From Theocolax elegans (lineage: Eukaryota; Arthropoda; Insecta; Hymenoptera; Cerocephalidae), in assembly GCA_026168455.1 (NCBI GenBank), contig CM047430.1, forward strand, positions 68,921,044 through 68,985,043: a stretch of DNA of 64,000 nucleotides, in the 5' to 3' direction. Position numbers and translations under genes: made by a program. The notes below the pieces were generated by a model. That model saw only the letters and a program-made list of their open reading frames with translations. It did no database searches and was not told the origin of the DNA. The first letter of the stretch is position 1. Each line of letters begins with the position of its first letter. Positions 26,797 to 38,900 of the stretch are shown one piece after another.

Positions 26797-28310
26797 TTAT
26801 TCATTATTTAAATCTAAATTTGATTCATCGCCAGCATCCGGTGCAGATGGATTCTGTAATAATGCCTCTGCGTCTCTTACTCTTTGCTCTTCTTCCCTCA
26901 TTCGACTAAGCCTTCCACGTGCAGTTATAATTGCATTATGAAAGTAGTAATTAGTTTTACTGATTTCAATATTTATCATGTGGACTGGATACTGACGCAT
27001 TCTTAAGAACCTATATAATTCCGTTTCTATGGCATCTGTTTTAATCGGACAAAGTAAGATTTGGTTTTGTGAATTTTTTTGCTTTCTCACGCAACGGTTA
27101 GCAAGATCTTCCATTCCATAAACTCCAACGCTTAACCTTGTTATAAAGAGAGAAGATTTTACAGACTTGAAGGCACTCTTATAAGCTTTCAAATTACAAA
27201 GTACTCCGTGGTTTAGTTTAATGTTGTTTGAGCTGTCCGGCTTCAAGTTGCTGAGAAAAACTTCATCATACTGATTCTGCGGCACAGGATCATTTAAACT
27301 TTGTTGAGCAGGAATCCTTTCAATATTGTTTGTGCCAACCGTTGTGTTATTTTGCTCATTTTGCAATGCTTCTAATTGTTTTTTCCATTTTAAAGCTTCT
27401 TCTACTGCCTTAGTTGATTTTTCTTTAAAATATTGCACCTGCATTTTATATGCATTAATAGTTTCAGCGGTTTTATGTCCAACAACCTGTAAACACATTG
27501 TATGTATAAAATTAAATGTAATAAATGAACAGTGCTCATTTACGACTAAAGACGCATGAATTTACTTAAACATTTTCTTACATTAGCATTATGTGAGGTA
27601 CTTGGCATTTCCATAAATGTTTCTAAACTATCATCACTACAATCAAAAATGTTGTTTCCGTTGATTTCTTTAAGAGTTTCCAAATTTTTATCGGCATTAA
27701 CATATTTTTCTACAATATCTTGCGACTTTTGTTTAGTTTGAGAAAGTTGTAATTTCTTTTTCGCCTATAAAAGATAATAATTCTAGTTTAATTTTCAGAA
27801 ACTCTGAAAAACCATGTTTCTTTCCACCCAGACCTTTGAATAATAAAGCAAATGCGTACCTTGTTTGCGCCTTTAGCCCTTTTTAAATTAGCTTGCACTG
27901 CTCCTACTTCAGCACTGCTGTCAAGAAGAGAATCAGAGGGTTTATTCACTACTGGATTTGGAAATCTCTTGTTTTTTCCTACAAACTCTTTTACTGCTTC
28001 ATATGACTCTGAAACAATACTTGTGAGAATAACAAACGTTTTTGAAAAGAATGTACAATTACATATGTACTCATGTGTATATCGTACCTGCTGCATACAA
28101 AACATAACAAACAAGTTTTGTTGATTTATCAACTTTGTAATTAAACGGTTTATTTTTAAATGATTGCGGATTGTTTAGATACTCATCAAATTTAAATTTT
28201 TTTATTTTACTTGATTCTACGGTTATGCGAGTAAATTTATCACCAGTTTTTAACGGCGGAATATGAATGTAAGCGTGTGGTTTTTCTGATCCATTCTCTT
28301 CATCACTCAT
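26797..28310 (-). CDS. Coiled-coil and BEN-domain protein (four exons)
   Basis: Minus-strand exons, given high to low: 28310-28088, 28008-27860, 27764-27582 and 27486-26797. All borders are GT/AG; the exon lengths sum to 1245 nt, 414 residues plus stop. The start MSDEENGSEK is the only ATG with an open acidic N-terminus. Exons 2-3 encode a Lys/Ser-rich linker. Residues ~199-231 (KEKSTKAVEEALKWKKQLEA) look like a coiled coil. Residues ~272-349 read like a BEN domain: NIKLNHGVLCNL, then SSLFITRLSVGVYGMEDLAN, then PIKTDAIETELYRFL. BEN domains bind DNA or mediate protein contacts in chromatin factors, and also occur in ORFs of mobile elements. The C-terminus is a charged Arg/Glu helix and an acidic tail. 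The stop codon overlaps an AATAAA. All exons are intact, so it may be functional; cellular gene versus transposon accessory gene is unresolved. Confidence 0.75.
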
Positions 28311-29252
28311 TTTGGTTGATTTATTTCTTTAATTTTTTATGTTCATTTGAAACCGACAGATTTAAATTCAATTTCATGATTATATATAGCGCGCACGGTA
28401 TGCTTACAGTAAACAGTCAGATCTCAGTGGCGGTAGTTTAAGTTTCTTTTGACCTTTCGTGAAGATCGAAAATAAATTTCATTATTTATTATTTTGCAAA
28501 AGCAACTAGGTAGCTGAAGTCAACAATTTTTTGCGCATTTTGCAAAATTATAGTTAATTCTACAGTTAAAAAGATTGTACACTTTTTTACTTTAAAGAAA
28601 AAAACAAAATCTTTTCCCTTGAAAAACAACATATTTCATTAAGTTTAATTTTTGTACAGTGATTTAATTTACATTAATCGTTTGCGAATTTATTGCGCTT
28701 TGCGCATGCAATCGCTAAATTATAGAATTTCATAAACGGTGGATAAAAAATAAATTAACATTATGCTCTAAGATGTCTACGGTCGCGTTTCATGCAAGTG
28801 AAAAAGTAACTTGCAGACAAAGTCGAAAATTAAAATTGGAACACATTATTAAATTATACTTAAAAAATTTTTATAAATTTGTATAGTTCATTAAAATTAA
28901 TCCATCTTAAGTCTATAAGGTTATAATAATATTTCTAAATTAAAAATAAATCTATAAATATAGTTCCAATTCGACTGTAAGCCTCCGCAGCAGCTGTCAA
29001 ATACTCACGACAGTCACGACACCCTGTCACCGTATGGACAGACCCTAAATTTAAATATTGAATTCGGCAATGTGAACAACTTTTAAACGACACACATACA
29101 GTGTGAGTTGTGAGAGTGCATTATCTGTGTCTTCTACTATTCTCCCGCCTATCATGTTTGAATATATATACAGAAATAACTGTCAATCCGTCATTACTAG
29201 TATAATTGTGAAAAACTTTAATTTTGATTGATATTTCAAAGATTTATTGACA
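28311..29252. promoter_or_regulatory. Divergent intergenic region between two head-to-head genes
   Basis: A 942-bp region separates the minus-strand BEN gene from the + strand small gene starting at 29253. A TATATATA (28380-28388), read on the minus strand, lies about 70 bp upstream of the BEN start codon and is a plausible TATA box. The rest is AT-rich; a GC-richer piece lies near 28980-29040. Confidence 0.4.
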
Positions 29253-30463
29253 ATGTCAAAAAGAGGATTGTATGGTGAATATTATGATCGTTTTTCGAAT
29301 AAATCTACTCCTAAAAGCACTAAATATCGAAGGAAGAGAAAAGAACGAAAAATATTTGCGGAGACAAATATGAACATTCCTGTAAGTTAAAAATGCTTAT
29401 AACTCATTTTCTGCAGTATAGCCCTGATGGAAAATTATCTAGTTTTATCGAGAGCTCGATTAATTTAGCATGGCGAACTATGTACATCTATATAGTACAA
29501 GACAACATTTCTACTAGGAAAAAATTAAAATTATAATTCTGATAAATTTTTTCTTGCAGGATGAGCATACTCTAGTCCATACTCCAAATGCATCAGCTTG
29601 CACTTCAGACGATGCAAATTTAATGTAAGTATCCATTGATCGAGTAATCTCATTTGATACCTTTTTATTTTTGTTACTAAAAAAATTGACTATCAAATTA
29701 AAAGACAACAAATCTTTTTCATTTACTTTTTATAACTTATATAATAAGTTACCTTTTATAACTTACAATGGCGTATAAGTTATTAGTTAACATTGGCTTG
29801 CATCCTTAACTAGCTATTTATTGTTACTCATTGATATAATTTTGTGTGCGCTAATAAATATATACTTGATATCTGATATGTAATGGAAAATATGATTTAC
29901 TGTTTTCGAGTCAGCGCAGTACCACAAAGTCATGTAAATAATTAAATATTCCATTTTTGACTTAGCGGTCCCAAATAGATTTTACGACAAATGTCTTGGA
30001 AGAAAATTCATTATCGAAGGGAAATTTTAGACTTCTTAGATTAACCTATGGACTTTGGCACTCACTGAGAGAATTTTTAACACAATTTATTTAAATATTG
30101 TCGACATTTAAATTTTTGTTAAAATTTTGCATAATATTTGTTTTTATGCATTTTTAAATAATTTTTTTAATTAATCTGTATTTGCCACCTTATTCAATAT
30201 ACCTTTAATTCATAATAATTAAATGTGTATATATTATTAAGTGGCTTTCCATCCCTTGCGATGAAACAATGGGACAAAAAAAATACACCTCCTATTAATA
30301 AAAATTATGTTAAAGCTACTATAAAATTATACAGAAAGTTTTGTTATCTTTCAGTTTGGTAGGAAAACGTTCCTATGTATATATAATACCATATAATTAT
30401 ATAAATAATTGTAGTGACTTCACACTTGAAACTACAGAGGATGTTACAAAGTTATTTGAAAAT
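29253..30463 (+). pseudogene. 5' part of a small basic-protein gene, probably truncated
   Basis: An ATG at 29253 opens a 43-codon exon (29253-29381, phase 0, donor CCT|GTAAGT) starting MSKRGLYGEYYDRF, followed by a Lys/Arg cluster (KYRRKRKERK). Exon 2 is 29560-29624 (DEHTLVHTPNAS..., phase 2). Exon 3 ends at 30463 before GTAAGT; its acceptor is either 30414 (short acidic exon, IDFTLETTEDVTKLFEN) or 30354 in the same frame. No further exon is visible before the retrotransposon at 31.06 kb, so the gene lacks a 3' end here. The basic N-terminus followed by acidic exons recalls 5' ends of large insect transposase genes, but I cannot assign a family. It is divergently arranged with the BEN gene, which fits a two-gene DNA transposon that lost its core; a host gene fragment is also possible. 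Confidence 0.4.
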
Positions 30464-30589
30464 GTAAGTTTAAACTGTTGCTTAATTAATTTAATACATA
30501 ATAGAAAAATTAGACAAAAAATGAAAGAAAAAAGACAGTACATTAAGATTTCACTGGAGATTTTGTATTAGGGAAATAATGCCATAACT

Positions 30590-30740
30590 GCACCCTGGTA
30601 AAATTAGAATCCATACGTTGACCAGAAGTCGCATCAATTTTATGGTGAGTGACCAGAAGATGAAGGAGTTTCTGGTGAAACACTCCGCTTACAGGGCGAC
30701 GTAAGTTCACCAGAAGTTTACCGTACGTTTATAGCGAATG
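30590..30740. repeat. Cluster of ACCAGAAG motifs
   Basis: ACCAGAAG occurs at 30621-30628, 30652-30659 and 30709-30716, with the inverted core TTCTGGT at 30670-30676 and a related ACCCTGGT near 30592. This is dense for a 130-bp stretch and locally GC-richer than its surroundings. It resembles the subterminal transposase-binding repeats of some DNA transposons. Confidence 0.4.
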
Positions 30741-30845
30741 AATTTGAGGTTAGGCATTTAAATAAGGGATATGTCATTTTATCTTATTATATAATTAGCT
30801 AAATTTTAAAAAACATTATTAATATAGTCAAGTGTTTTTCATAAC

Positions 30846-30883
30846 TAAATAAACAAAGATACAAGTTATTTATGTATACATAT

Positions 30884-30934
<51 letters not shown>

Positions 30935-30976
30935 GATATATGTATACATAAATATCTTTGTATCTTTGTTTATTTA
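30846..30976. repeat. AT-rich hairpin with (TA)n loop
   Basis: The left arm (TAAATAAACAAAGATACAAG and onward, 30846-30890) is complementary to the right arm (about 30928-30976) with one small mismatch region. The arms surround a TA dinucleotide run, and a second (TA)n tract follows at about 30976-30997. It is a strong potential cruciform. Confidence 0.85.
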
Positions 30977-31176
30977 TATATATATATATATATATAGTAA
31001 TAACTCTTACATTGACTTAAAACACTGTTTTGGTAAAAAGAAGCAACTTCAACACAAATCTTTATTTTATTTTATTTATTTAAATTTAAGGTCATATTAA
31101 CCATGATTGGTCATTAATGACCACATTTATACATAAGTTTTAATATACAATAAATTACAATTTGAGTAAACTTATA

Positions 31177-32690
31177 TTAGATTGATGAGTACATTTTAAT
31201 TTCTTTTAGGTATTCTATAGTTTTTTTATACTTATCTTCGTTGATAAACATCTCTTTCAAACATCTTGGTAATTTAACTTTTTCTCTTGTCTCTTCATAT
31301 GTAGAGCAGTCTTCCAGTATGTGTTTTACTGTTTGTAATATGTTACAGTTTTTACACATTTCTGGTTCTTCTTTTGTAATTAAATGTTTATGAGTCAGGT
31401 TTGTATGACCTATTTTTAATCTCGTGATTATTACTTGATTTTTTCTGTCTAAGTTAGTTGTTTTATTTTTAAAGAAGAAATCTTGTTCAATTTCCTGTAT
31501 TTTTAGAGTATTACCCATTTTCCACTTTTTATTCCATTCTTCATTAGATTTACGTAATGCACTGTAATTAATTTCTTTAAAATATATGGAAATATCCTTT
31601 GTTTCTTTATTTGATTCTGCTATGCTTTTCGCAATATGATCCACTAGGTTGTTTCCTAAAATGTCTGAGTGTGATGGAATCCACATGAATTTAACTTCGA
31701 CCTGGTTTAATTTCTTTAATAAGTATATTTCATTAATGATTATTTTTACTATGTTGTTATTTGTTTGAGAGTTTTTAATTGCATTTAATGCACTATTTGA
31801 GTCGGTGAAAATTAGAATTTGTTTTATTTTGGAATCCTTGGCGTATAAAATTGCTTGTAGTATTGCATAGATCTCTGCCGAAAAAATAGAGTATTCATTT
31901 GGTAGTTTAAAAAACGAATTTTTTAGTGCCGAAATAAATGCACACCCAACTCCTTTCTTAGATTTAGATCCATCTGTGTATATATGTAGATAGTTTTTGT
32001 GATTTTCTTCAATATCCTTAATTGTGTTTGTTATTGTTTCTTTGTTTACTTTATTTTTGTTGCATGATGATAGTTTATCAATTATTTCTGGGTTTACGTA
32101 GCGCCATGGAGGAAATTTATATTCTTCTCGCGGGAACACTTTTTTTGGATCTATTTGGTTTCTAGATAAATAATCTATAATTCTAACGCTGAATGGTTTG
32201 TTGTTTTCATTCGGTTTATACAGTTTACTGTAGTTATTGTTGAATGTTACTTTATAAACTGGGTTTTCTGGTGTGGTTGCAATAGAAAAGGCATAAAATA
32301 TACTTAGTTGTTCTCGTCTAGTTTCTAATGGTATCAATTGTGCTTCGCTTAGTATTGCTGCGCATGGACTTGTTCGAAAAGCTCCGGTGATGATTCTAGC
32401 AGCTGTATTATGGATAGGATCAATTAATTTTAATGTGTTTATTGATGCCGAGTTGTAAATTATTGAACCATAATCTAATTTCGACCTTATAATGGATATA
32501 TATGAGTTAGTTAGTATATTTATTTCCGCTCCCCAATTTTTTGATGCTATGGTTTTTAATAGATTTAAACGATGTATACACTCATTTTTTAGTATCTTTA
32601 AGTGTGTTGTCCATTTTAGTTTTGAATCGAACGTTAGACCTAATATTTTAATATTGTCAGTTAATTTAATTTGTGATTTTCAATAAAAAG
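31177..32690 (-). pseudogene. Retrotransposon RNase H domain and RT thumb fragment
   Basis: One open frame runs from about 32690 to the stop at 31177. The upper part continues the RT thumb (a GLTFDSKLKW-like motif, then LDYGSIIYNSAS). The RNase H domain follows with its acidic residues in place: YTDGSKSKKG, SAEIYAILQA, TDSNSAL and PSHSDILGN...VDHIAK. After it comes a Cys-x2-Cys...His...Cys knuckle (MCKNC...KHILEDC). RNase H degrades RNA in RNA/DNA hybrids during element replication. This frame is intact but offset by one base from the RT frame upstream. Confidence 0.88.
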
Positions 32691-34028
32691 GTCAAATTGA
32701 TCATAGTCTAAGTTTTTCTTTGAAAAAATAATAACTGTTGATTTGTTATGAGAAAATTTGAATCCAGTTGTTTTACAGAAGTCAATTAGTTTGTTGAGTG
32801 TGTCCTGTGGAAGAATTTTGGAGGTTTGGAGATTTTTTCCTTCTACAAATATAGTGAGATCGTCTGCAAATAAAGTAGCTTTTATAGGCTTGTTAATGAT
32901 TTGTGTGATGTCATTTATCGCTAATAAAAATAATGTTACACTTAACGCTGACCCTTGAGGGACCCCATTTTCGATCATGTAGCTATCAGAATATTCTCCA
33001 TTTACTCTTACTTTGATAAATCTATTTTTTAGAAAGTTGTTTATAAATTTAATAGTATTGCCTCCTATTTGGTATTTAGCTAACGTCGTAATTATGCGGT
33101 GTTTCCAGATCATGTCATAAGCTTTTTCCATATCTAGAGATACGGTTGCTACATGAAGTTTTTTTTTGAAGGCTTGATTTATGCTAGATTCAAGTGTAAG
33201 TAAGGCATCGTTCGTAGATCTGAATTGTCTAAACCCATATTGGTTATTAGCTAATAATTTATTTTTCTCTAGAAACCATCTGATTCTTTTATTAACAATT
33301 TTTTCCAGTATTTTGCAAAGGCAGCAAATGAGGGTTATCGGTCTATATCCATCCACAGCGTGTTTATTTTTTCCCGGTTTGGGTTAACGGTATAACTATA
33401 GCTTGTAACCAACTTTTTGGGAATACATTCTTTTCCCATATAATATTATATATAGATAATAGATATTTTAAGGCTTTCTTAGGCAAGTTTTTTATTAAAA
33501 TATTTGGGATATTGTCTGGACCTGCGCTTGAATTTTTGCATTTTTTTAAAACGTTTGTCATTTCTGTGTAAGTTATGTTATCATTTAAGTATTCTGACTC
33601 TTTTGTACATATAATTTCATTTATATTTAATTTTTTATTCTCTATGTGTTTCTTGTAATTTAGAAATTCTGTGTCAAAGTTTGAATTACTTGAGTTTTTT
33701 TGAAAGCTTTCTGCTAATAAATTAGCCATTTCTTCACTTTTTGTTGTAATTTCATTATTTTGTTTTGTGATGCCTGTTAATATGGTTTTGCTTTTTTTAC
33801 CATTAATAGCTCTAATTTTTTTCCATGCTTCATCACTTGATATATTGTTTTTTAAAGATGAGATAAAGGTGATCCATGCTTTCCTCTTGCTATTTTTAAT
33901 AATCTTTCTAGAAATTGATCTTTTTAATTTATATTCTGTTTGAAGATCTTCGGTTTTTTTTCTTTTGTATTTATTAAATGCATGTTTAGTTTCTTTAATT
34001 GCCTGCTCACATTCATGATTCCACCATG
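32661..34028 (-). pseudogene. Retrotransposon reverse transcriptase, frameshifted
   Basis: The frame from about 34028 to 33364 holds the post-endonuclease linker and RT start (SSAGPDNIPNILIKNLP). It is shifted by one base near 33385 in LTQTGKK, before the next frame (33356-32661) with DGYRPITL, SLDMEKAYD (first catalytic Asp), NGVPQGSALS and the FADD box. A second one-base shift near 32678 ends this frame in a premature stop, after which the RNase H frame takes over. With two frameshifts and no endonuclease, the copy cannot be autonomous. Confidence 0.88.
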
Positions 34029-34065
34029 AAACATATTATTTTCAAATTTATTAGATGTTATTGGA

Positions 34066-35859
34066 ATGCATTCTTAGCCGATTTATACGCGTATATACGT
34101 GTAAAAATGCATGTTAATTCAATCCACCCGGCTAAGGAATGAAATCTCAAAATTTAACAATTTGGGCTTCTTAGCCGGTTTATATGTGTTTATTGCGTGT
34201 AAAAATGCACGTTAATTCAAACCACCCGGCTAAAAAATGAATCTCAAAATTTGAAAATTTGGACTTCTTAGACGGTTTATATGTGTTTATACGTGTAAAA
34301 GTGCATGTTAATTCAATCCAACCGGCTAAGGAATGAAATATCAAAATTTGAAAATTTGGGCTGCTTAGCCGGTTTATACACGTATATACGTGTAAAAATG
34401 CACGTTAATTCAATCCACCCGGCTATGGAATGAAATATGAAAATTTGAAAATTTAGAGTGCTTAGCCGGTTTTTACATGTTTATACGTGAAAAAATGCAT
34501 TTGAGTTGAAAGCTCACGCCTATCTAACGAAATTTAAAAATTTGATAATTTGGACTTCATAGCCGGTTTATATGTGATTATACGTGTAAAAATGCATGTT
34601 AATTAAATCCACCCGGCTATGGAACGAAATCTATAAATTTGAAAATTTGGACTTCTTAGCCGGTTTATACGCGTATATACGTGAAAAAATGCATTTGAAT
34701 TGAAAGCACGCGGCTATGGATTGAAATATAAAAATTTGAAAATTTGGACTTCATAGCCGGTTATATGTGATTATACGTGTAAAAATGCATGTTAATTCAA
34801 TCCACACGGCTATGGAACGAATTCTAAAAATTTGAAAATTTGGACTCCTTAGCCGGTCTATATGTGTTTACACGTGTAAAAATGCATGTTAATTCAATCC
34901 ACCCGGCTATGGTACGAAATCTATAATTTTGAAAATTTGGACTTCTTAGCCAGTTTATACGCGTATATACGTGAAAAAATGCATTTGAATTGAAAGCACC
35001 CGGCTACGGAATGAAATCTCAAAATTTTAAAATTTGGACTTCTTAGCCGGTTTATATGTGTTTATACGTGTAAAAATGCATGCTAATTCAATACACACGG
35101 CGATAGAACGATATCTAAAAATTTGAAAATTTGGACTCCTTAGCCGGTCTATATGTGTTTACACGTGTAAAAATGCATGTTAATTCAATCCACCCGGCTA
35201 TGGTACGAAATCTATAAATTTAAAAATTTGGACTTCTTAGCCACTTTATACGCGTATATACGTGAAAAAATGCATTTGAATTTAAAGCACCCGGCTATGA
35301 ATTGAAATATTAAAATTTGAAAATTTGGACTTCATAGCCGGTTATATGTGATTATACGTGTAAAAATGCATGTTAATTCAATCCACACGGCTATGGAACG
35401 AATTCTAAAAATTTGAAAATTTCGGCTTCTTAGCTGGATTATACGCGAAAATACGTGAAAAAATGCATTTGAATTGAAAGCACCCGGCTATGGATCGAAA
35501 TCTAAAATTTGAAAATTTGGACTTCTTAGCCAGTTTATACGCGTATATACGTGAAAAAATGCATTTGAATTTAAAGCACCCGGCTATGAATTGAAATATT
35601 AAAATTTGAAAATTTGGACTTCATAGCCGGTTTATATGTGTTTATGCGAGTAAAAATGCACGTTAATTCAATCCACACGGCTATGGAACGAATTCTAAAA
35701 ATTTGAAAATTTCTGCTTCTTAGCTGGTTTATACGCGTAAATACGTGATAAAATGCATGTTAAAACAATCCACCCGGCTATGGAACGAAATCTATAAATT
35801 TGATAATTTGGGCTTCTTAGCCGGTTTATACGCGTATATACGTGTGTAAATGCATGTTA
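34066..35859. repeat. Satellite, divergent edge block (~97-bp monomers)
   Basis: About 18 tandem monomers of roughly 96-97 bp with the core CTTAGCCGGTTTATATGTG, then TGCATGTTAATTCAATCCAC and GGCTATGGAACGAAAT. They are more varied than the main array. Many carry GCGTATATACGTGAAAAAAT with TTGAATTGAAAGCAC, variants rare further right. More degenerate repeats at the boundary are usual where homogenisation by unequal exchange is weaker. Confidence 0.9.
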
Positions 35860-35959
35860 NNNNNNNNNNNNNNNNNNNNNNNNNNNNNNNNNNNNNNNNN
35901 NNNNNNNNNNNNNNNNNNNNNNNNNNNNNNNNNNNNNNNNNNNNNNNNNNNNNNNNNNN
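35860..35959. other. Assembly gap of 100 N
   Basis: Exactly 100 Ns, the usual placeholder for a gap of unknown size. The divergent edge block lies left of it and the main higher-order array right of it, so the amount of missing satellite is unknown. Confidence 0.99.
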
Positions 35960-38900
35960 ATATTGTATGCTAACTCAATGCACCCGGCAACGGAAAGAAA
36001 TCTAAAAATTTGAAAGTTTGGACTTCCTAGCTGTTTATGTGTGTATATACTGTAATATTGCATGTTAACTCAATCCACCCCGCAACGGAACGAAATCTAA
36101 ATATTGAAATTTGGCCTTCTTTGCCGGTTTATGTGTGTATATACATGTAAAAATGCATGTTAATTCATTCACCCGGCAATGGAACGAAATCTAAAAATTG
36201 GAAAATTTCGACTTCATAGCCGTTATACGTGTATATACGTGAAAAAAAGCATTTGAATTCAACACCCGGCTAAGGAACGAAATCTAAAAATTTGAAAATT
36301 TCGACTTCATAGCCGGTTTATTGTGTATATACATGTAATATTGCATGTTAACTCAATGCACCCGGCAACGGAACGAAATCTAAAAATTTGAAAATTTGGA
36401 CTTCCTAGCTGGTTTTTGTGTGTATATACGTGTAAAAATGCATTTGAATTCAAAGCACCCGGCTATGGAACGAAATCTAAAAATTTGAAAATTTCGACTT
36501 CTTTGCCGGGTTATGTGTGTATATACGTGTAAAAATGCATGATAACTCAATCCACCCGGCACGGAACGAAATCTAAATATTTGAAAATTTGGCCTTCTTT
36601 GCCGGTTTATGTGTGTATATACGTGTAAAAATGCATGTTAATTCAATCCGGTTTATATGTGTTTATACGAGAAAAAAGCATTTCAATTCAAAGCACCCGG
36701 CTATGGAACGAAATTTAAAAATTTGAAAATTTCGACTTCTTAGCCGGTTTATGCGTGTATATACGTGTAATATTGCATGTTAACTCATTCCACCCCGCAA
36801 CGGAACGAAATCTAAATATTTAAATCTTTGGCCTTCTTTGCCGGTTTATGTGTGTATATACATGTAAAAATGCATTTTAATTCAATCCACGCGGCAATGG
36901 AACGAAATCTAAAATTTGAAAATTTCGACTTCATAGCCGGTTTATGTGTGTATATACATGTAATATTGCATGTTAACTCAATGCACCCAGCAACGGAACG
37001 AAATCTAAAAATTTGAAAATTTGGACTTCCTAGCTGGTTTATGTGTATATATACGTGTAATATTGCTTGTTAATTCAATCCACCCCCCAACGGAACGAAT
37101 CTAAAAATTTGAAAATTTTGACTTCATAGACGGTTTATGCGTGTATAACGTGTAAAATGCATGTTAATTCAATCCACCCGGCAGTGGAACGAAATCTAAA
37201 AATTTGAAAATTTCGACTTCATAGCCGGTTATGCGTGTATATACGTGTAATATTGCATGTTTACTCAATCCACGCGGCAATGGAACGAAATCTAAAAATT
37301 TGAAAATTTCGACTTCATAGCCGGTTTATGTGTGTATATACATGTAATATTGCATGTTAACTCAATGCACCCAGCAACGGAACGAAATCTAAAAATTTGA
37401 AAATTTGGACTTCCTAGCTGGTTTATGTGTATATATACGTGTAATATTGCTTGTTAATTCAATCCACCCCCCAACGGAACGAAATCTAAAAATTTGAAAA
37501 TTTTGACTTCATAGACGGTTTATGCGTGTATAAACGTGTAAAAATGCATGTTAATTCAATCCACCCGGCAGTGGAACGAAATCTAAAAATTTGAAAATTT
37601 CGACTTCATAGCCGGTTTATGCGTGTATATACGTGTAATATTGCATGTTTACTCAATCCACCCGCAACGGAACGAAATCTAAAAATTTGAAAATTGGCCT
37701 TCCTTGCCAGTTTAGGTGTGTATATACATGTAAAATGCATTTTAATTCAATCCACGCGGCAATGGAACGAAATCTAAAAATTTGAAAATTTCGACTTCAT
37801 AGCCGGTATATGTGTGTATTTACATGTAATATTGTATGTTAACTCAATGCACCCGGCAACGGAAAGAAATCTAAAATTTGAAAGTTGGACTTCCTAGCTG
37901 GTTTATGTGTGTATATACGTGTAATATTGCATGTTAACTCAATCTACCCCGCAACGGAACGAAATCTAAATATTGAATATTTGGCCTTCTTTGCCGGTTT
38001 ATGTGTGTATACATGTAAAAATGCATGTTAATTCAATTCACCCGGCAATGGAACGAATTCTAAAAATTGGAAAATTTCGACTTCATAGCCGGTTTATACG
38101 TGTATATACGTGAAAAAAAGCATTTGAATTCAAAGCACCCGGCTAAGGAACGAAATCTAAAAATTTGAAAATTTCGACTTCATAGCCGGTTTATGTGTGT
38201 ATATACATGTAATATTGCATGTTAACTCAATGCACCCGCAACGGAACGAAATCTAAAAATTTGAAAATTTGGACTTCCTAGCTGGTTTTTGTGTGTATAT
38301 ACGTGTAAAAATGCATTTGAATTCAAAGCACCCGGCTATGGAACGAAATCTAAAAATTTGAAAATTTCGACTTCTTTGCCGGGTTATGTGTGTATATACG
38401 TGTAAAAATGCATGATAACTCAATCCACCCGGCAACGGAACGAAATCTAAATATTTGAAAATTTGGCCTTCTTTGCCGGTTTATGTGTGTATATACGTGT
38501 AAAAATGCATGTTAGTTCAATCCGGTTTATATGTGTTTATACGAGAAAAAAGCATTTCAATTCAAAGCACCCGGCTATGGAACGAAATCTAAAAATTTGA
38601 AAATTTGGCCTTCTTTGCCGGTTTATGAGTGTATATACATGTAAAAATGCATGTTAATTCAATCCACCCGGCAATGGACGAAATCTAAATATTTGAAAAT
38701 TTGGCCTTCTTTGCCGGTTTATGTGTGTATATACGTTTTAAAGTGCATGTTAATTCAATCCGGTTTATATGTGTTTATACGAGAAAAAAGCATTTCAATT
38801 CAAAGCACCCGGCTATGGAACGAAATCTAAAAATTTGAAAATTTCGACTTCTTAGCCGGTTTATGCGTGTATATACGTGTAATATTGCATGTTAACTCAA

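Larger units (their letters stand above)
31060..34031 (-). mobile_element. 5'-truncated non-LTR retrotransposon (RT plus RNase H)
   Basis: A minus-strand LINE of about 3 kb. The second ORF is recognisable from just after the endonuclease end (Trp-Trp-Asn-His near 34015-34026) through reverse transcriptase and RNase H to a C-terminal Cys/His knuckle. The 3' end on the minus strand is an AAATAAATAAAATA-type tail (plus-strand 31060-31083). RT followed by RNase H fits the I-like group of jockey-superfamily elements. The apurinic endonuclease and ORF1 are missing, as in 5'-truncated insertions. It abuts the satellite, which starts about 35 bp further on. Confidence 0.85.
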
